Shown here: piece after piece, positions 27,834 to 47,000 of the stretch | How positions within the stretch are numbered: the first letter of the stretch is position 1 | Layout of the letters: each line of letters starts with the position of its first letter | Assembly (NCBI GenBank): GCA_037893225.1 | Contig: JAZGUH010000003.1 | Span: 1,984,001 to 2,048,000, forward strand | Length of the DNA: 64,000 bases | DNA from: Hippasteria phrygiana | Lineage: Eukaryota; Echinodermata; Asteroidea; Valvatida; Goniasteridae | Direction: 5' to 3' | Program-made: the position numbers and the translations under genes | The notes under the pieces: model-generated | Databases searched by the model: none | Told to the model about the DNA's origin: nothing | Seen by the model: only the letters and a program-made list of their open reading frames with translations

Positions 27834-30800
27834 TTGCAATATAGGTACAATGAACTGGTTGATGGCAGTATCCCTCCCATTAAAACAAAAGGTATTAAAT
27901 TTGGTCATCTTAACATTCATAGCCTAGTTAGTAAGATAGACGAACTTCGCCTCCTGCTGAAGCATAGACCTTTTGATGTTATATGTCTGAACGAAACGTT
28001 GTGTGACTCTAGTATCTCGGATGAGGAGATATGTATTGACGGTTTTTCCATACTAAGAAGTGACAGAACTAGACATGGTGGCGGTGTAGCTATTTATGTA
28101 TCAAATGATGTCCAGGTTACCAGGCGGCATAATCTTGAGTCTGAAGCTCTAGAAAGTGTGTGGATTGAAGTAAAGTACAACAAATATAAATCCCCCATCC
28201 TTGTTGGTGCATTTTATAGGCCACCGAACACGAGTATTGATTTCTTTGATAAAATTGATGAAGTTTTAGCAACAGCCTCAACTGAAAACAAGGAATGCAT
28301 TTTATTGGGTGATTTTAACTGTAATTTTATCGATAGTGTCACTAATATCAATACTGATAACTTGAAATTTTATACCTCTCTATATGCTCAAATAAAATAA
28401 TCACCTCTCCAACAAGGGTCACCAGCCACAGCAACACTATCATTGACTTAATATTCGTCAATAATCCAGATGTTTTTACTGACAATGGTGTTTTTTGTAC
28501 GAGTATAAGTGATCATTTTTTTAACTTATTCGGTTCGTTGTTTTAATTTTAAATCATCCACTCAACAAGGTCATAATTATATGGAGTATAGACCATTCAA
28601 GAAGATGAATGTCCAGGATTTTATTAATGATTTGGTAAATGTACCATGGGATGTTATTGTTAACATAACTGACATTGAACTAGCCTGGCGAACCTGGTTA
28701 AATGTTTTATGGATATTGTGAACCTGCATGCCCCACTCTGTAAAAAGAAAATTAGGCATAATGCTTGTCCTTGGATCACAGACGATATTGTTAATCTGAT
28801 GAAAGAACGTGATCAGATCCATAAGGCTGCTGTGAAACATAATTGTCAGAATGTATGAAAAGAGTATAACTGCTTACGTAATAAAGTTACACATATGATG
28901 CAAAAGCAAAAGACCGATCATTACTGCGGTCTGATCCGTGATAATGTTGGTAACAGCAAAAAGATTTGGAGTTGCCTTAAAGAAGTAACTCCAAAGCAAG
29001 GCCGTATTCTCCCCAGTTCGATTAAGGTCAATGGATCGGACTGCAGGGAGGGTGGTCAGATTGCTAATGCATTCAATGACTATTTTGTGACTTGTGCACA
29101 TAACGTCACAAAAGACTTGCCTGTCACAACACCCACTGTGTTCACTGATGGATCTGGTCGCAATGACTGCGCGTTTTAATCTCAGGCCTGTCTCGCCTGC
29201 TTTTGTTGAAAAAACTCTCCTGACTATGAATGTTAACAAAGCTACAGGGGATGATCAACTCGGCTGTCGTTTACTAAAAATTGCTTGCCCTGCCATCCTA
29301 CATTCCTTAACCAAAATCATAAATATGTCCTTAATGCATGGATATGTCCCTGAAGGATTGAAGAGTGCCAAAGTGATACCAATCTTTAAGTCTGGCAATA
29401 CCTCTGATGTAGGTAACTATCGTCCTATTTCTATCCTGTCAATTGTAAGTAAGATCTTAGAGCGAGCCGTTTGTGATCAGTTGTATGAATTTATTAACCC
29501 TAACAGCCCAAGGCTTTTTACTAGAATCCTTCCCTAACCACACAAACTCCAACACTGTGTAGTAAACCAATGGCTCATTCTTTGTACTTAGACAAAATCA
29601 GGGCATCAAGTCCCATGCAAAGTGATGGTGCCAAGGCTCTACAGTACCCAATCACACAACATTCAACACAAATGGGGTGTTTGATTTTGGCAGGTTAGGG
29701 ATGGTTAGGGTTAATGAACTTGAACTTATGCATCCTAATCAGTCAGGATTTTGCCCAATGCACTCCACAACCACAATTCTTGCCAAACTGGTCAATCAAT
29801 GGAGCAAAAATGTTGAATGTGGTGACCTGACAGGAGTGGCTTTCATAGACCTCAGAAAAGCTTTTGATACGGTTAACCACAACATTCTTCTGGCTAAATT
29901 AAGCTCACTTGGCTGCTCAGCGAGTGCTTTGAAGTGGTTCTCCAGCTACATGTACTTGTCAGGTCGCACACAAAGAGTTTATTTGAACAAAGCTTATTCC
30001 AAATCTCAGAGTGTTGTTAATGGAGTTCCACAGGGTTCTATTTTAGGTCCACTTTTGTTTTCTATATATGTTAACTCTATGCCTTCGTCGGTCAGTAACG
30101 GTACTGTTGACATGTATGCTGACGACACAACTCTTACAGTTAATGGCAAGACGACTGCGGATGTTAAACAAAAATTATCTGTTGCTTTGATGCAGATCTC
30201 TAGTTGGCTGAACACAAATCGTCTTGTTTTAAATTATGATAAAACCAATGTTATGATCATAGGAACTAGAGCAAAACTCAAGGGCGTTGTTGACTTCAGA
30301 GTGGAGGTAAATGACATTGTTCTTAAAAGAGTTCATAAAACTAAATGTCTTGGTGTCATCATTGATGATGAGATGAAATGGACTGATCAGATAGACAAGG
30401 TTGTGAGTACTGTACAAGCAAAATTGGGTATTATTCGACGGGTGAAACCATATATTCCGGCTGACTCTGTCAAATTACTTTATAATGCGTTTATCTTACC
30501 CCATTTTGATTACTGTTCTTAAATCTGGTCAGAAAGATTCAACATGCACACAGACAAGCTGTATAAACTCCAAAAACGTGCTGCCAGATTAATTTTAGGT
30601 AAAGGGTATGATACTCCTTCAAGTGCATTATTTAATACATTAGGCTGGATGCCGTTACCAGAACGATTTTGCTACCTACGAGCAGTACTTATGTACAAAT
30701 GTATCAACAATCTTGCCCCCACCTATCTACATTTGTGTAACAGAAGATATCATTAAAATATCAGACATGCATCATCACTCCACCAGACAAGCAACTGAGG

Positions 30801-31460
30801 ACACCCTGTTCATTCCTAAATATAAATCAGAATGCTTATAAAGCATAGTCCTTTTGTTGCTGGGGCTACTGTCTGGAATAGCTTAAATAAAGAAACCAGA
30901 TCAGCAGCCTCAATTGATTCTTTTAAGTCAATGTTGAAACTTAACATTTTTACCTTATAAGTTGCTTCTAAATTATTGTTTTAATTATACATGTATACAT
31001 TTTAGCATGTTAAGTGTACTCATTTTTACTGTCTTTATCATTTACACCTAGCATGTTAAGTGTACCCATTTTTACTGTTTTTATAATTTACATTTTTGTT
31101 TTCGTTTTTCTTCATTTATGTATATGCAAGTAGGACTTTTTGTGATTTTATCCTTAAATTTAACTTCTTAATCAGCACTTTTGTCTATTGTCTTTTTCAT
31201 ATACACATTGTTTTTTTGTTGTATACTCGTTCAGGTCTTTTTTTATTTAATGATTATTTGGTTATGATTTCATTTGATCGTATTTTCTATATGTTTAGAC
31301 ATTTTTATACACTTTTTTAATCCTTTTAAATTACTAGTTTTGTTTTATTTCTTATCTTCTTTGTAATTCTATGTCCAGGGCCCCGTGGAAGACCACATCT
31401 ATGTGAACGGGCTACCCTGATAAAAGATTAGAAATAAATAAATAAATAAATAAATAATAT
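27834..31460 (+). mobile_element. 5'-truncated, decayed CR1/L2-like LINE
   Basis: An apurinic endonuclease part reads NIHSLVSKIDELRLLLKHRP, VICLNETL, GGGVAIYV and LLGDFNCNF (27830-28330). The reverse transcriptase parts read GNYRPISILSIVSKILERAV, FIDLRKAFDTVNH, GVPQGSILGPLLF and YADDTTL (about 29170-30520), followed by LQKRAARLILG and TLGWMPL. The frame is broken by stops and shifts near 28400, 28520 and 28720-28860, and by a TTAA element at 29494-29714. The 3' end carries CGGGCTACCCTGATAAAA and an AAATA tandem tail. Inactive. Confidence 0.9.
29494..29714. mobile_element. TTAA-flanked MITE (family B) inside the LINE
   Basis: Bounded by TTAA on both sides, with inner ends CCCTAAC and GTTAGGG. 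The body contains the ACTCCAACACTGTG and TTTGTACTTAGACAAA words of other copies. The LINE frame on either side is in the same phase at the two TTAA sites. Confidence 0.85.
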
Positions 31461-31659
31461 AACCCAACCCCAGCACGTATTTTTACGTCCGAGGTCCGAT
31501 TTCAACAAAAGACCGACTTGCGAGGACAAAATAGGTTCCTTTGAGGCTTTGTTTTTCTCCTCTTGTCCTCGGACGTATACAGAACCTGTACTGTACACAA
31601 ACACACAGTATCTCGACGCATGCCACTGCTGGACTATTCCTTTCTGCAATCCCATCCCC

Positions 31660-31745
31660 ATGGCAAAGCCTACCCCTAGAACTGCCTACCCCATAGTTCT
31701 AGGGGTAGGCAAAGCCTACCCCATAGTTCTAGGGGTAGGCAAAGC
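31660..31745. repeat. CCCTAGAACT tandem and inverted repeat
   Basis: GGCAAAGCCTACCCC and TAGTTCTAGGGGTAGGC alternate; the units can pair with each other. Confidence 0.7.
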
Positions 31746-32467
31746 CCTAGTTTCAACATGTTTTATTTCTCCATGGTTTCAACAAGTCCAAGGCCAAGCA
31801 GGCTCAGTCATAATTTGTGAGCATGCAGCGTCTCTGTGTATTCAAGCATGGAGGAAGGAACACTAACCAACAGGATTGCTTGTATACACTACAGTATTTA
31901 AGGAATTTCTTACCTTTTGCAGTGTGATTGAAGAAAAAAATCAAAAGAAATTTAGACGGGCTACACACGTACATGTACACCGATGCACACGGTCATGGGT
32001 CAGGCCAGCCAGGCGCGTTGTCTGAGTATCAGACGTTGCATGCATTGCATGCATCAGCTCGTCGCGTTGCGCGAGCGGCTATTCCATAGACTACCAGGCG
32101 CGCAGCGCAGGCAACATGGCCATGCAGGGTGAGCAAGTGTATTGACTGAATTGTAGCCTTTTTCAGGCGCGTGTGGCATCAACATCGATGAGTCGCCTGA
32201 CTTTTGTGTGTGTTTATCAGATCCGCGGCTAATTATACGCCTCGAAGAAAGGCTATAACACACTACAATTGGTGGCGCTTTCAACATGGCGACTTACATG
32301 GAAACTCATTTTCTTTATTGATCATGTTTGTTGATAAACACAGTGCTGCTGTTTGCAGTTTCCGCAGAACAGGTGAAGAACTGCTTCTCAGTGTTTATAT
32401 AAAAATGTTTGCCACAGATGTCCCAGTAAATCATATAATCCTTTCATGTTTTTTGCTGCGGTAAAGA

Positions 32468-38806
<6,339 letters not shown>

Positions 38807-40169
38807 AGAGGATAAACCCAACAACGGACTTTGTAGAAAAATGTCATCTGCCACAAGTTTTCTTGTCAGACTTGGTGCAAGCCACCTCAGTATGAGTGTT
38901 TCAATTGAGCCAGTAATGTCTGATGCGTTTACCTTCATGATCTTTCCTGCTTATAAACCAGTTCGCGCCGGGATTATTTTTCATCAAAAAAACGCGTCAT
39001 CTGACGCGAACTGGTTGGAGAGAAATATTTATTCCTACATCTTGTATCTTTGTAGCCTTATAATTAAAAAAAAAGAAAAATCCACAGACTACAGATGGTT
39101 GAGGGTTTAAGGCATAGGGCTTCTCAACTTCCCATAATTAAAGTGCAGTACGTATTGGTTATCTTTGGTTGTATTTTTCCCTGGAGGGTCTGAGTTTTCA
39201 AGTAAAATGACAGGTACAAATCAGCTTTTGCCTTCAGAGAGTATGCATGCAAAATCATATTAAAACGAAGTTCTAAATCCGTATGTATTGTGTTAGGGAA
39301 TGTTGAGAGACATCAAAATACAGGGTTTTACCAATAACAATTCCTGTGTTGTGTTACATAACATTAAATGCACAGTTTATTTTTTTCTGATATATACATA
39401 CTGTTCATTTTAAAAAGTTAATTTCTTTTACAAATCGCATCTAGAAATTCCCTGAAATCATCTTAATTTGTTAAGTCCCGTTTCACAGATTTCTAAAATG
39501 AAAATGTTCAATAACATGCAGATTATGTGGAAAGAAAAACTGTGAAAGAAAATACTCCTATACTGAAGCAGTACCCTGTTACTTAATGCACATACGAGGT
39601 AGAAAAATACACAAAACAAATGCTATTTGTAGCTCTCCCATATTTTAAATGTATTGATGACGTCATGTTAGTGTTTACTGCATGGTTTTCAGTGGGTGGT
39701 CATCACTCGACGCATCGGTTTTCGACCAAAAGACAGTCAAATGTGCAGTTTTAGCCATATATGTCGTGGAAGATAATTACACCGTCATAAACTATAAAAG
39801 ATGATTACTGTGTATGGGATTTTCCTCGGGAGCCACAAAGGTAAAAAAAAAAATGAGCGTGGAAAATGCTAGTGTATGTAAAAACCGTATATGAGGCGTG
39901 GCGGTTTCCCCCGTGATGCACTGCGGTAAACAGTACGAAACCGTCATCAATACATAGTGTTTTTTACTTGGAAATGCCTAAAAGACATTCTTCTGTCCTT
40001 GGATACATTTGGTTTTAGTGTTTGTCACTAAAGGACCCCCAGTGTTGTAGTCCAGTTATTTTTGAGGAGTGCAAGTATGAATAGCTAGACAAAAAATACA
40101 ACTACTGTTACAAATTGCCAAGAACACAATTCATTGTAGTGAGTCACTGCCAGAAAGATAAAAACTTGC

Positions 40170-40293
40170 TATAGAGTACCGAAGCGATGACGTCAATGTG
40201 TTTGCATGACTGGCTGTTAAAGGAACAGTCGAAATCTCCATTTGTTTGGAGCCAGTTGTCCTGCCAACTGACGTCAGAATTCGGTACTCTATA
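40170..40293. mobile_element. TATAGAGTACCGAAG MITE
   Basis: TATAGAGTACCGAAGCGATG start and TTCGGTACTCTATA end. Contains GACGTCA near both ends and TCCATTTGTTTGGAGCCAG inside. Confidence 0.8.
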
Positions 40294-40337
40294 ACTGTTA
40301 CTGTAACCCTATGGATTACTTTGTTGAAGCTCACCTA

Positions 40338-40740
40338 GGGCCTGTTTGTTTCACACAGATCGGGAGGTGATCCAGAGCCGAACGAAAACAAACAGGATCG
40401 CGAACCCTTTAGGGCGCCCTCTCGCTATATGTTGCATGCTGGGAGAATTTGTACTACACAACAAATGTCGTCTGCTTCAGATTTTGTAGGGTTATTTTTA
40501 TGATAAAACTATCTAGTATTTCCAGAAAAGTAAATAAATCGTACATAGCTTTAATAATACACTAAAATAATTATGAATAAATACTGTCAAAAAAGCTCAT
40601 TAAATGCTTCAAATCTAAGAAAAAATACCGTCACTTTTTCTCTGTCCGTTTCACACGTCGCCATCTTGGATCTTGCGAACCTACCTCGCGAGCAGGATCC
40701 CTAAAAACGCGATCCGGATCTGTGTGAAACAAACAGGCCC
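40338..40740. mobile_element. GGGCCTGTTTGTTTCACACA inverted-repeat element
   Basis: 24 bp matching ends ending in CAGATC, about 403 bp, flanked by CTA and TTA (a possible 3 bp TWA target as in PIF/Harbinger elements). Confidence 0.75.
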
Positions 40741-40987
40741 TTAGTGTGACTTGTCTTTCCCCCCCCCCCCAGGCATTTTGCCAATTTAAAAACAAATGAA
40801 AATATAATTGAAAACATCACCACTTCAGGAATCAATTAAAGTGCTAAATTACATTTCAGTGATTTTTCTTGTGAAGGTGTACAATTATTATAAACCTAAA
40901 TGAAAGCTTGCCCAAGCTAAACCCTGTTTCCACGGTGTGGCAAAAAGTACAAGACTAATTCCAACCTGGGCCATGTCAAATCCTGTG

Positions 40988-41092
40988 TTAACTACTGGAA
41001 GATGACCTTGCCTTGTGTAAAGCTTCTGCCTTGGCTTTCAGTGATACAAATTCCTCCTGAATGATATCCGTCAACTTCTTCCTGATTTCCAG
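40988..41092 (-). CDS. TAFAZZIN: Tafazzin exon 8 and stop
   Basis: Encodes LEIRKKLTDIIQEEFVSLKA, ending in a Ser run and TAA. Human has MRKALTDFIQEEFQHLK at this place. Confidence 0.94.
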   Translation of the reverse strand: MEIRKKLTDIIQEEFVSLKAKAEALHKARSSSSS

Positions 41093-44000
41093 CTGAAATT
41101 GGAAGGGAAAAATAAATTCCAAGATGAAAACCAAAGAATTATATGATTGATGGAAGGACATCTTCCCCAGGTAGTGGCTGGTCCATTTTTTAACCCCTTG
41201 AACCCATTAATACCGGGTATTTCATGGGGATGTCGGGGCACCGGGCCGGGTTATGCAGCCAAGCATAACGTACACAATACCCCAATAATGGATTGAAAAT
41301 GCAGAAATTGGCATGTATAGACCTCAACCGGCCAGGTGGCAATTTTTAATCTGCACATATTTGTGTCAACCGTATGCAAGGGGTTAAAATTCATTAGGGG
41401 CTAGCATACAAATAATGAATGTTTACGAGTGCAATGGTAATCATTCCATCTGTCACCGAATGAAATTATTCTTACCATTGCACGAATGTGAAACATTCAT
41501 TATGTTTTATACAACACCTGATTAAATTCTCGTCGGATTGCATGCATGGATTTCTTTATGTACAACTGCCGTTTTCCCTTCTCAGTCCCGCATAAAACCG
41601 CGACAAAAAGTTGTCCAGTTCCGAATCAGTTAAAGCTCAATTGTTGTTCCTGCGTGTCTTGCAAATTAATCTAATTGTTTCACTGCATGTTTAATTTGTT
41701 TGTTTGTGTTTATAGCAGCGTCAGCGTCGGCATCACCTACGAGTTCCTATATTTCATCATCTGTTAGGAGAACAAATGGTGATTCACGAACATCGTCCGC
41801 CATTTTGTGTGAATGACAGCCATGGTGTAGCGCCACCATGGAATTATGGAAGTTCTATTCAACGCGTACTGTTGAATAGAACTATTTTTGCAGTGCCGTG
41901 CGTTCGTATGGATAATTCAATGCGCGTGATCGACGATCCACCAATCAGATGGTGGGGATTTATTCAGGTGTGTATAAAACCACATAATTATACTGTGCTG
42001 TGCACACCAACAGCAACACATAATGAGAAAATTGAAACTTATTTCGCCATTTAATCTGTTCACGTTTATTTGTTTATGTCCTGTGTTGTCGCAGCTTCCA
42101 TAGATCTTTATGAACTGAAAAACTTTGTCAAATATAATAACGTCTACAGAATTAAACCAGCAGCATGCACAGTGCAATTTGCAACTCGGGGGGTGTATCA
42201 ATTTCTCCAGGAGCACTTCAGGGAGAAAATACAATAGGTTAAATGTTTTTGTGCATAACTGAAATCTCCAACCCTCCAGGGTGTCTGTCCTCTTTGGGAT
42301 GGGCATCCGAGTGTCAGATGAATCATCTAAGCTTTTTTTTTTTTGGAGCCACAGGCCTTGGTTATGCACCCTAAGGGTCACATGCCTTGGCTGGGAGCAT
42401 AGACTTCAGGTGGGAACCCGGGGGTAACAGCCCTTGGCTTGGTTGGGAGGGGACACAGGCCTAATTATAAGGCCAGGCACCTGTCGTTCCACAGGCCACA
42501 ACTGGGGGAGGGGGAGGACACAGGGCTTGGTTGGGCACCCAGGAGGCACAAGCCAAGGCTTCGCACCTGTGGGTTCACAGGCCCCAACTGGGGGACAGGG
42601 GAAGGACACAGGCCTTGGTGGGGCTCAAGCCCAGGCTGGGGACCTGTGGGTTCACAGGCCCAACTGGGGGAGAGGGGAAGGACACAGGCCTTGGTGGGGC
42701 TCAAGCCCAGGCTGGGGACCTGTGGGTTCACAGGCCCCAACTGGGGGAGAGGGGAAGGACACAGGCCTTGGTGGGGCTCAAGCCCAGGCTGGGGACCTGT
42801 GGGTTCACAGGCCCCAACTGGGGAGAGGGGGAGGACACCGGCCTTGGTTGGGCAGACTGGACATCTGGGGGATTACTACAGGCCTTGACTGGGGAGGGGA
42901 GGGGAGGGGGAAGGGCATAGGCCTAGGCTGGGCACCTGGGGGTTATAGGCATGGGAGGGGAGAACATGGGGGGAGGGGAAATGTTACACAAAAAACACAC
43001 AATATGGATAGACAAATGGCCAACAATTATGTAAGGTTAATAGACTTGTGTTCTAGTCCACTCACCGGTGACCTTCCTTCCTCCCTTAGGCGTGACAGTG
43101 CCTCCCTGAAATCCAATGGCTTGCCAATCAGCATGGTGATCCTTTTGCCAAACTTGGGAATGTACGGCGGGTGATTTGGAAGCACCTCATCCATCCCTAG
43201 GTGCCAGAATGGAATGACCAAGGGCAACACTTTGCTTTCAGCAATGGCACGTCCCACTCCTAAAGACAGGGGGGAAAGACTTTTCAATGCACTGTGTCCA
43301 CATCCGAGTCAAGTATTTAGAGAACAATTCTCAAACCATACTAATGTTTACTACTGGCACCATCAAACCTATCTCTCTTACATACTTTCACCTTGCAAAG
43401 CCTCCAATTAGTTTGAGTATTTTGAGATATTATATTTATGTTTTTAAAATATCTCACCAGTGAAACTCAAATGGGTGATTTTAAGCAAGTTTTATTAATT
43501 TTAAAATAGGAGTGAACTTTTTAATTTTTTACAATTAGAATTATAATGCATGTGTAATAGTCTATAATTTGCATCACAAACACAACTTGTAATTCGGTCG
43601 ATTCACAACTCAGTGCGCCGCCAGCGGCAAGCCGGGAAAGGCCAATTTCCCACTTTCGGGGTCGACATCGCGTCTATCGCGTTGTATTAGATGGTTGACA
43701 GTACAGCAGTTTGGATTTCGCGCGAATGCGAGTGGATGAGTTAAAGCATTTTTTGACTAATCAGGGAATACCTTGTGCGGGAAAGAAGAGAGAGGAGTTG
43801 ATAGATTTAGTGGAGAAGGGGTGTAAGAAGTACGGTCGATGCATTGACGATACCCACTTCCGGTTTTGCGAGTCGACTTTTTCCCATGATGCACTGCGTA
43901 ATTTGGCCTCTCCCCGGTTGCCGCTGGCGGCGCACCGAGTTGTGAATCGACCGAAATATCAGCAATTTTACATGGAATACTGTGACTTACCCCATTTCAA

Positions 44001-47000
44001 TCTCATGAACTCATTTGTCATATTGACTTGGCCTGAAAAACACAGCATAAACAAGTCTTCATAAGGAAATATATAAACAAATTACCGTGCATAATATCAG
44101 TACATCCATGTCAGATATCATCTGTGTGTTTTAGGGCCCTCCATTTTGTCCTCATTTTGGAAAGATTTTACTTTAATACCCCCTATCAAAAAGGGTCACA
44201 AATCAAATGATCTCAGGAAATAACACCAACTCTCCTTGAAAACAAGTGCCTAAACAGTTGGCACAACCTGTTAGTTCAAGATTTATGTCCGTAAAATCTG
44301 AGAAAAATGAGTCAGAAATGACATGTAATTTGTACACTATTAATGAGTGACCATGCACTGTGCACACTGTAGTGACCAAGAACATCAAACAGTTGCACAG
44401 AATCTACCCATGATCTACCCAAACTTTGCACAAAATCTCCTGACAAAATTCTTGAACTGAGCAGTTGTGCCATGTGTTTATACACAATTCTGAACAAGAA
44501 CTGATGGTTATTTTCTGAGATTGTTTGGTTTGTGACCATTTTGGTAGGGGGTTTTAAAGTAAAATCTTACCCTCATTTTCACGTTTGTACAAACCATATA
44601 TGCTGGGGGAGAGGGTAAGGGGCCAAGTACGCTTTGAACAAATATGAAATATGGTGATAATACCTCAACATTTTGGGTACTTCAGCTTCATCTGTTTTTA
44701 TGAATCCGCCGGGTACAACTGTTCATTTTATGGGATTGTTGTGCAGTCTTGATTATCCTACATAGTGTCCCAGAAATCATCATTTGTTTGTACTTTCCTG
44801 GGAGGGGGAGGGGAGGGAAAGGGGGGGTGGGGTCCAGAAAAAGACTATTCTGTGTACGCTCATGAAAATGACAAAAATGGACACCCCCGAAGTAAAAGAA
44901 TTTTACAAGAGTGTACCTTCTGCAAAGAAGTGTACCCATTGCCCTTTATGTAGTTTGTCTATGCAGACATCCATGGAATGCTGGTAAACACCGTCACCTG
45001 TGTGGCAACCGGACAAATATAAAACAAATAATAATAAATTAATGGATAAAAAATGGATAATAATGAGAATGTATTTGAACAGTACAATCATTATGACATC
45101 CAAAATGCTACAAATGAAATCTCAAATTGTGCACCTGCAATGATGTAATAACACAAATAAAGCCTGAATTTTAGTTCTTTTTAACATGAAAATGAATTAA
45201 ACTGCTGCAAACTGCTACCTGACTGTATTGACCTGAAATATACAGATCAACAAAATTTGCTGGCCTAACGATTCAAACTTAAGTTTTAAAAAAAAGTCAA
45301 AAAAAAAGAGAAAGAACTTGCACAAAACGTTAGGCTAGCAAATTTTGTTGATTTGTTCTTTTGAACTATTTTGACTGTTATTTTGTCAACAATTGTTAAG
45401 TTTACATAATGAAGTCAGGTATGGTATAGGTAGCAACCCCCAGCTCCGGAATGGTCGGGTGTCATTGTGCCATTCTCAGCCATTGTCAACAATGTATTGG
45501 TGCTGAGCGTCTCTTACGTAACTATGCAAGAGCTTGCCCCGAATCATGTGATATAGCAACAGTGTCTTTGGTCTGGAGAATTCAAAGTTAAAATGTGCCA
45601 AGCATTTGGAGCAAGTCAGTGTACCAGATGTTATTCAAATTTAACTCGCAAATGGCTTATTGGTGAGAACAATGAAAAAGAACCAGTATGCCTACTACTA
45701 CCAGCGTCTCAAAAGTCTCCTATTGGGCAGGATGGAGTTAGTATAAAACAAAAACTGTCTACCTCTGACAACGGGGACACCTTGTCCAAGACTGAAGAAG
45801 TAAACATGCCACCTCTTTCTGCAGGTTATATCACTTGCTACAGGGCACCTGTAAGAAAAAAAACATAAATTCTGGCATTCGCATGCAGACAAATTATCCC
45901 TAATCCCTGTGGCACTTTTACTGGGAAGTGTCCTTAACCTGTCAAAATCCAACACTGTGCAGTACACCTATGGCACATTCTTTGTACTTAGATAAATTGA
46001 GGCATCATAGCTACATGTAAAGTAATGGTGCCAAGGCTGGACAGTCCTGAATCCATCAAAATACATACATGTACACAACATGGTGTTGGATTTTGGCAGA
46101 TTTGGGATGGTTGGGGTTAACCCCTTGGGCACGGTATAGGGGAGACGTCGGGGGTGTTGCAGCGGTTCTGGCAGCCAAATCGAACCGCTACAATGTGTTT
46201 GTGCAGTCAAGCATGACATACACAATAATCCAACAATGGATTGAAACTGCACAAACAGCGGCCAATGGCGTCATCCGGCCTGGTGGCACTTTTTTATCTT
46301 GTATACATAAGCTTTTTAAAAATGCTGAAATTGGGTGGGGGCAATGCGAGCCAGACACCTGTTCCATTTCAGCCTTGTAAACAAATCAACAAATTAGGAT
46401 CTGCAAATTTTGATGCCATGTACCCCCCCCCCCCCACAATAAATTGTATGCCCCACCCCTTTCCTGTAACTCTACATTAATTTTGTACAAGCTTCTGTTT
46501 ACTTATGCTGTGCTGGCTTTTTCTTTTTTTTAACCCCTTGCGTACGGATGACGCCATATGGCGTAAAAAAAAAAGTGCCACCAGGCCGGATGACGCCATT
46601 TGCCGCCGTTTGTGCAGTTTCAATCCATTGTTGCATTATTGTTTATGATATGCTTGACTGCACAAACACATTGTAGCAGTTCGCTTGGCTGCCAGAACCG
46701 CCGCGACACCCCGACGTCTCCCGTAAAATACCATGCTCAAGGGGTTAAAATAAGGTTTTCTTTTCATCAGAAGCCCATGAGCTAATTTTGTTGAAAATGG
46801 ACTAACAATTGGGGACAATCTCTGCACCTTACCATCTGGTTTTGTGTGGATATCCCAATCCTCTCATTTTAAGTGTTCCTAAAAAAAAAAGACATAAAGA
46901 GCACATTGTTGGGTTAGAACTGCCATTGGAGAGTCAGGTTGGCCTTGTGGTACTTTCCTCACCTTCCACCACTGTGACCTGGGTTCGAATGATTCCCACC

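Larger units (their letters stand above)
25090..32467. other. FBH1-ANKRD16 divergent intergenic region
   Basis: The two genes start 7.4 kb apart and point away from each other. The region should hold both promoters, but it has been expanded by TTAA elements (25630-26207), two copies of a 400 bp element (26221-27777) and a LINE (27834-31460). No further gene is supported. GC-richer sequence at about 31960-32300 is the likeliest ANKRD16 promoter. Confidence 0.6.
38807..40987. other. Intergenic between convergent ANKRD16 and tafazzin
   Basis: No reading frame of interest. It contains a short CCAGTTCGCG inverted element (38955-39017), the TATAGAGTACCGAAG MITE (40170-40293) and a GGGCCTGTTTGTTTCACACA inverted-repeat element (40338-40740). 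Poly(A) sites were not resolved. Confidence 0.55.

Noticed and set aside
42434..43174. 246-codon open frame on the plus strand
   Set aside because: It runs through the 77 bp minisatellite, is open in several frames at once and overlaps tafazzin exon 7 antisense.
44640..44714. Candidate tafazzin exon (frame GGFIKTDEAEVPKMLR)
   Set aside because: Splice sites look fair, but the true micro-exon at 43991-44032 (QVNMTNEFMRLKWG) matches the family and phase.
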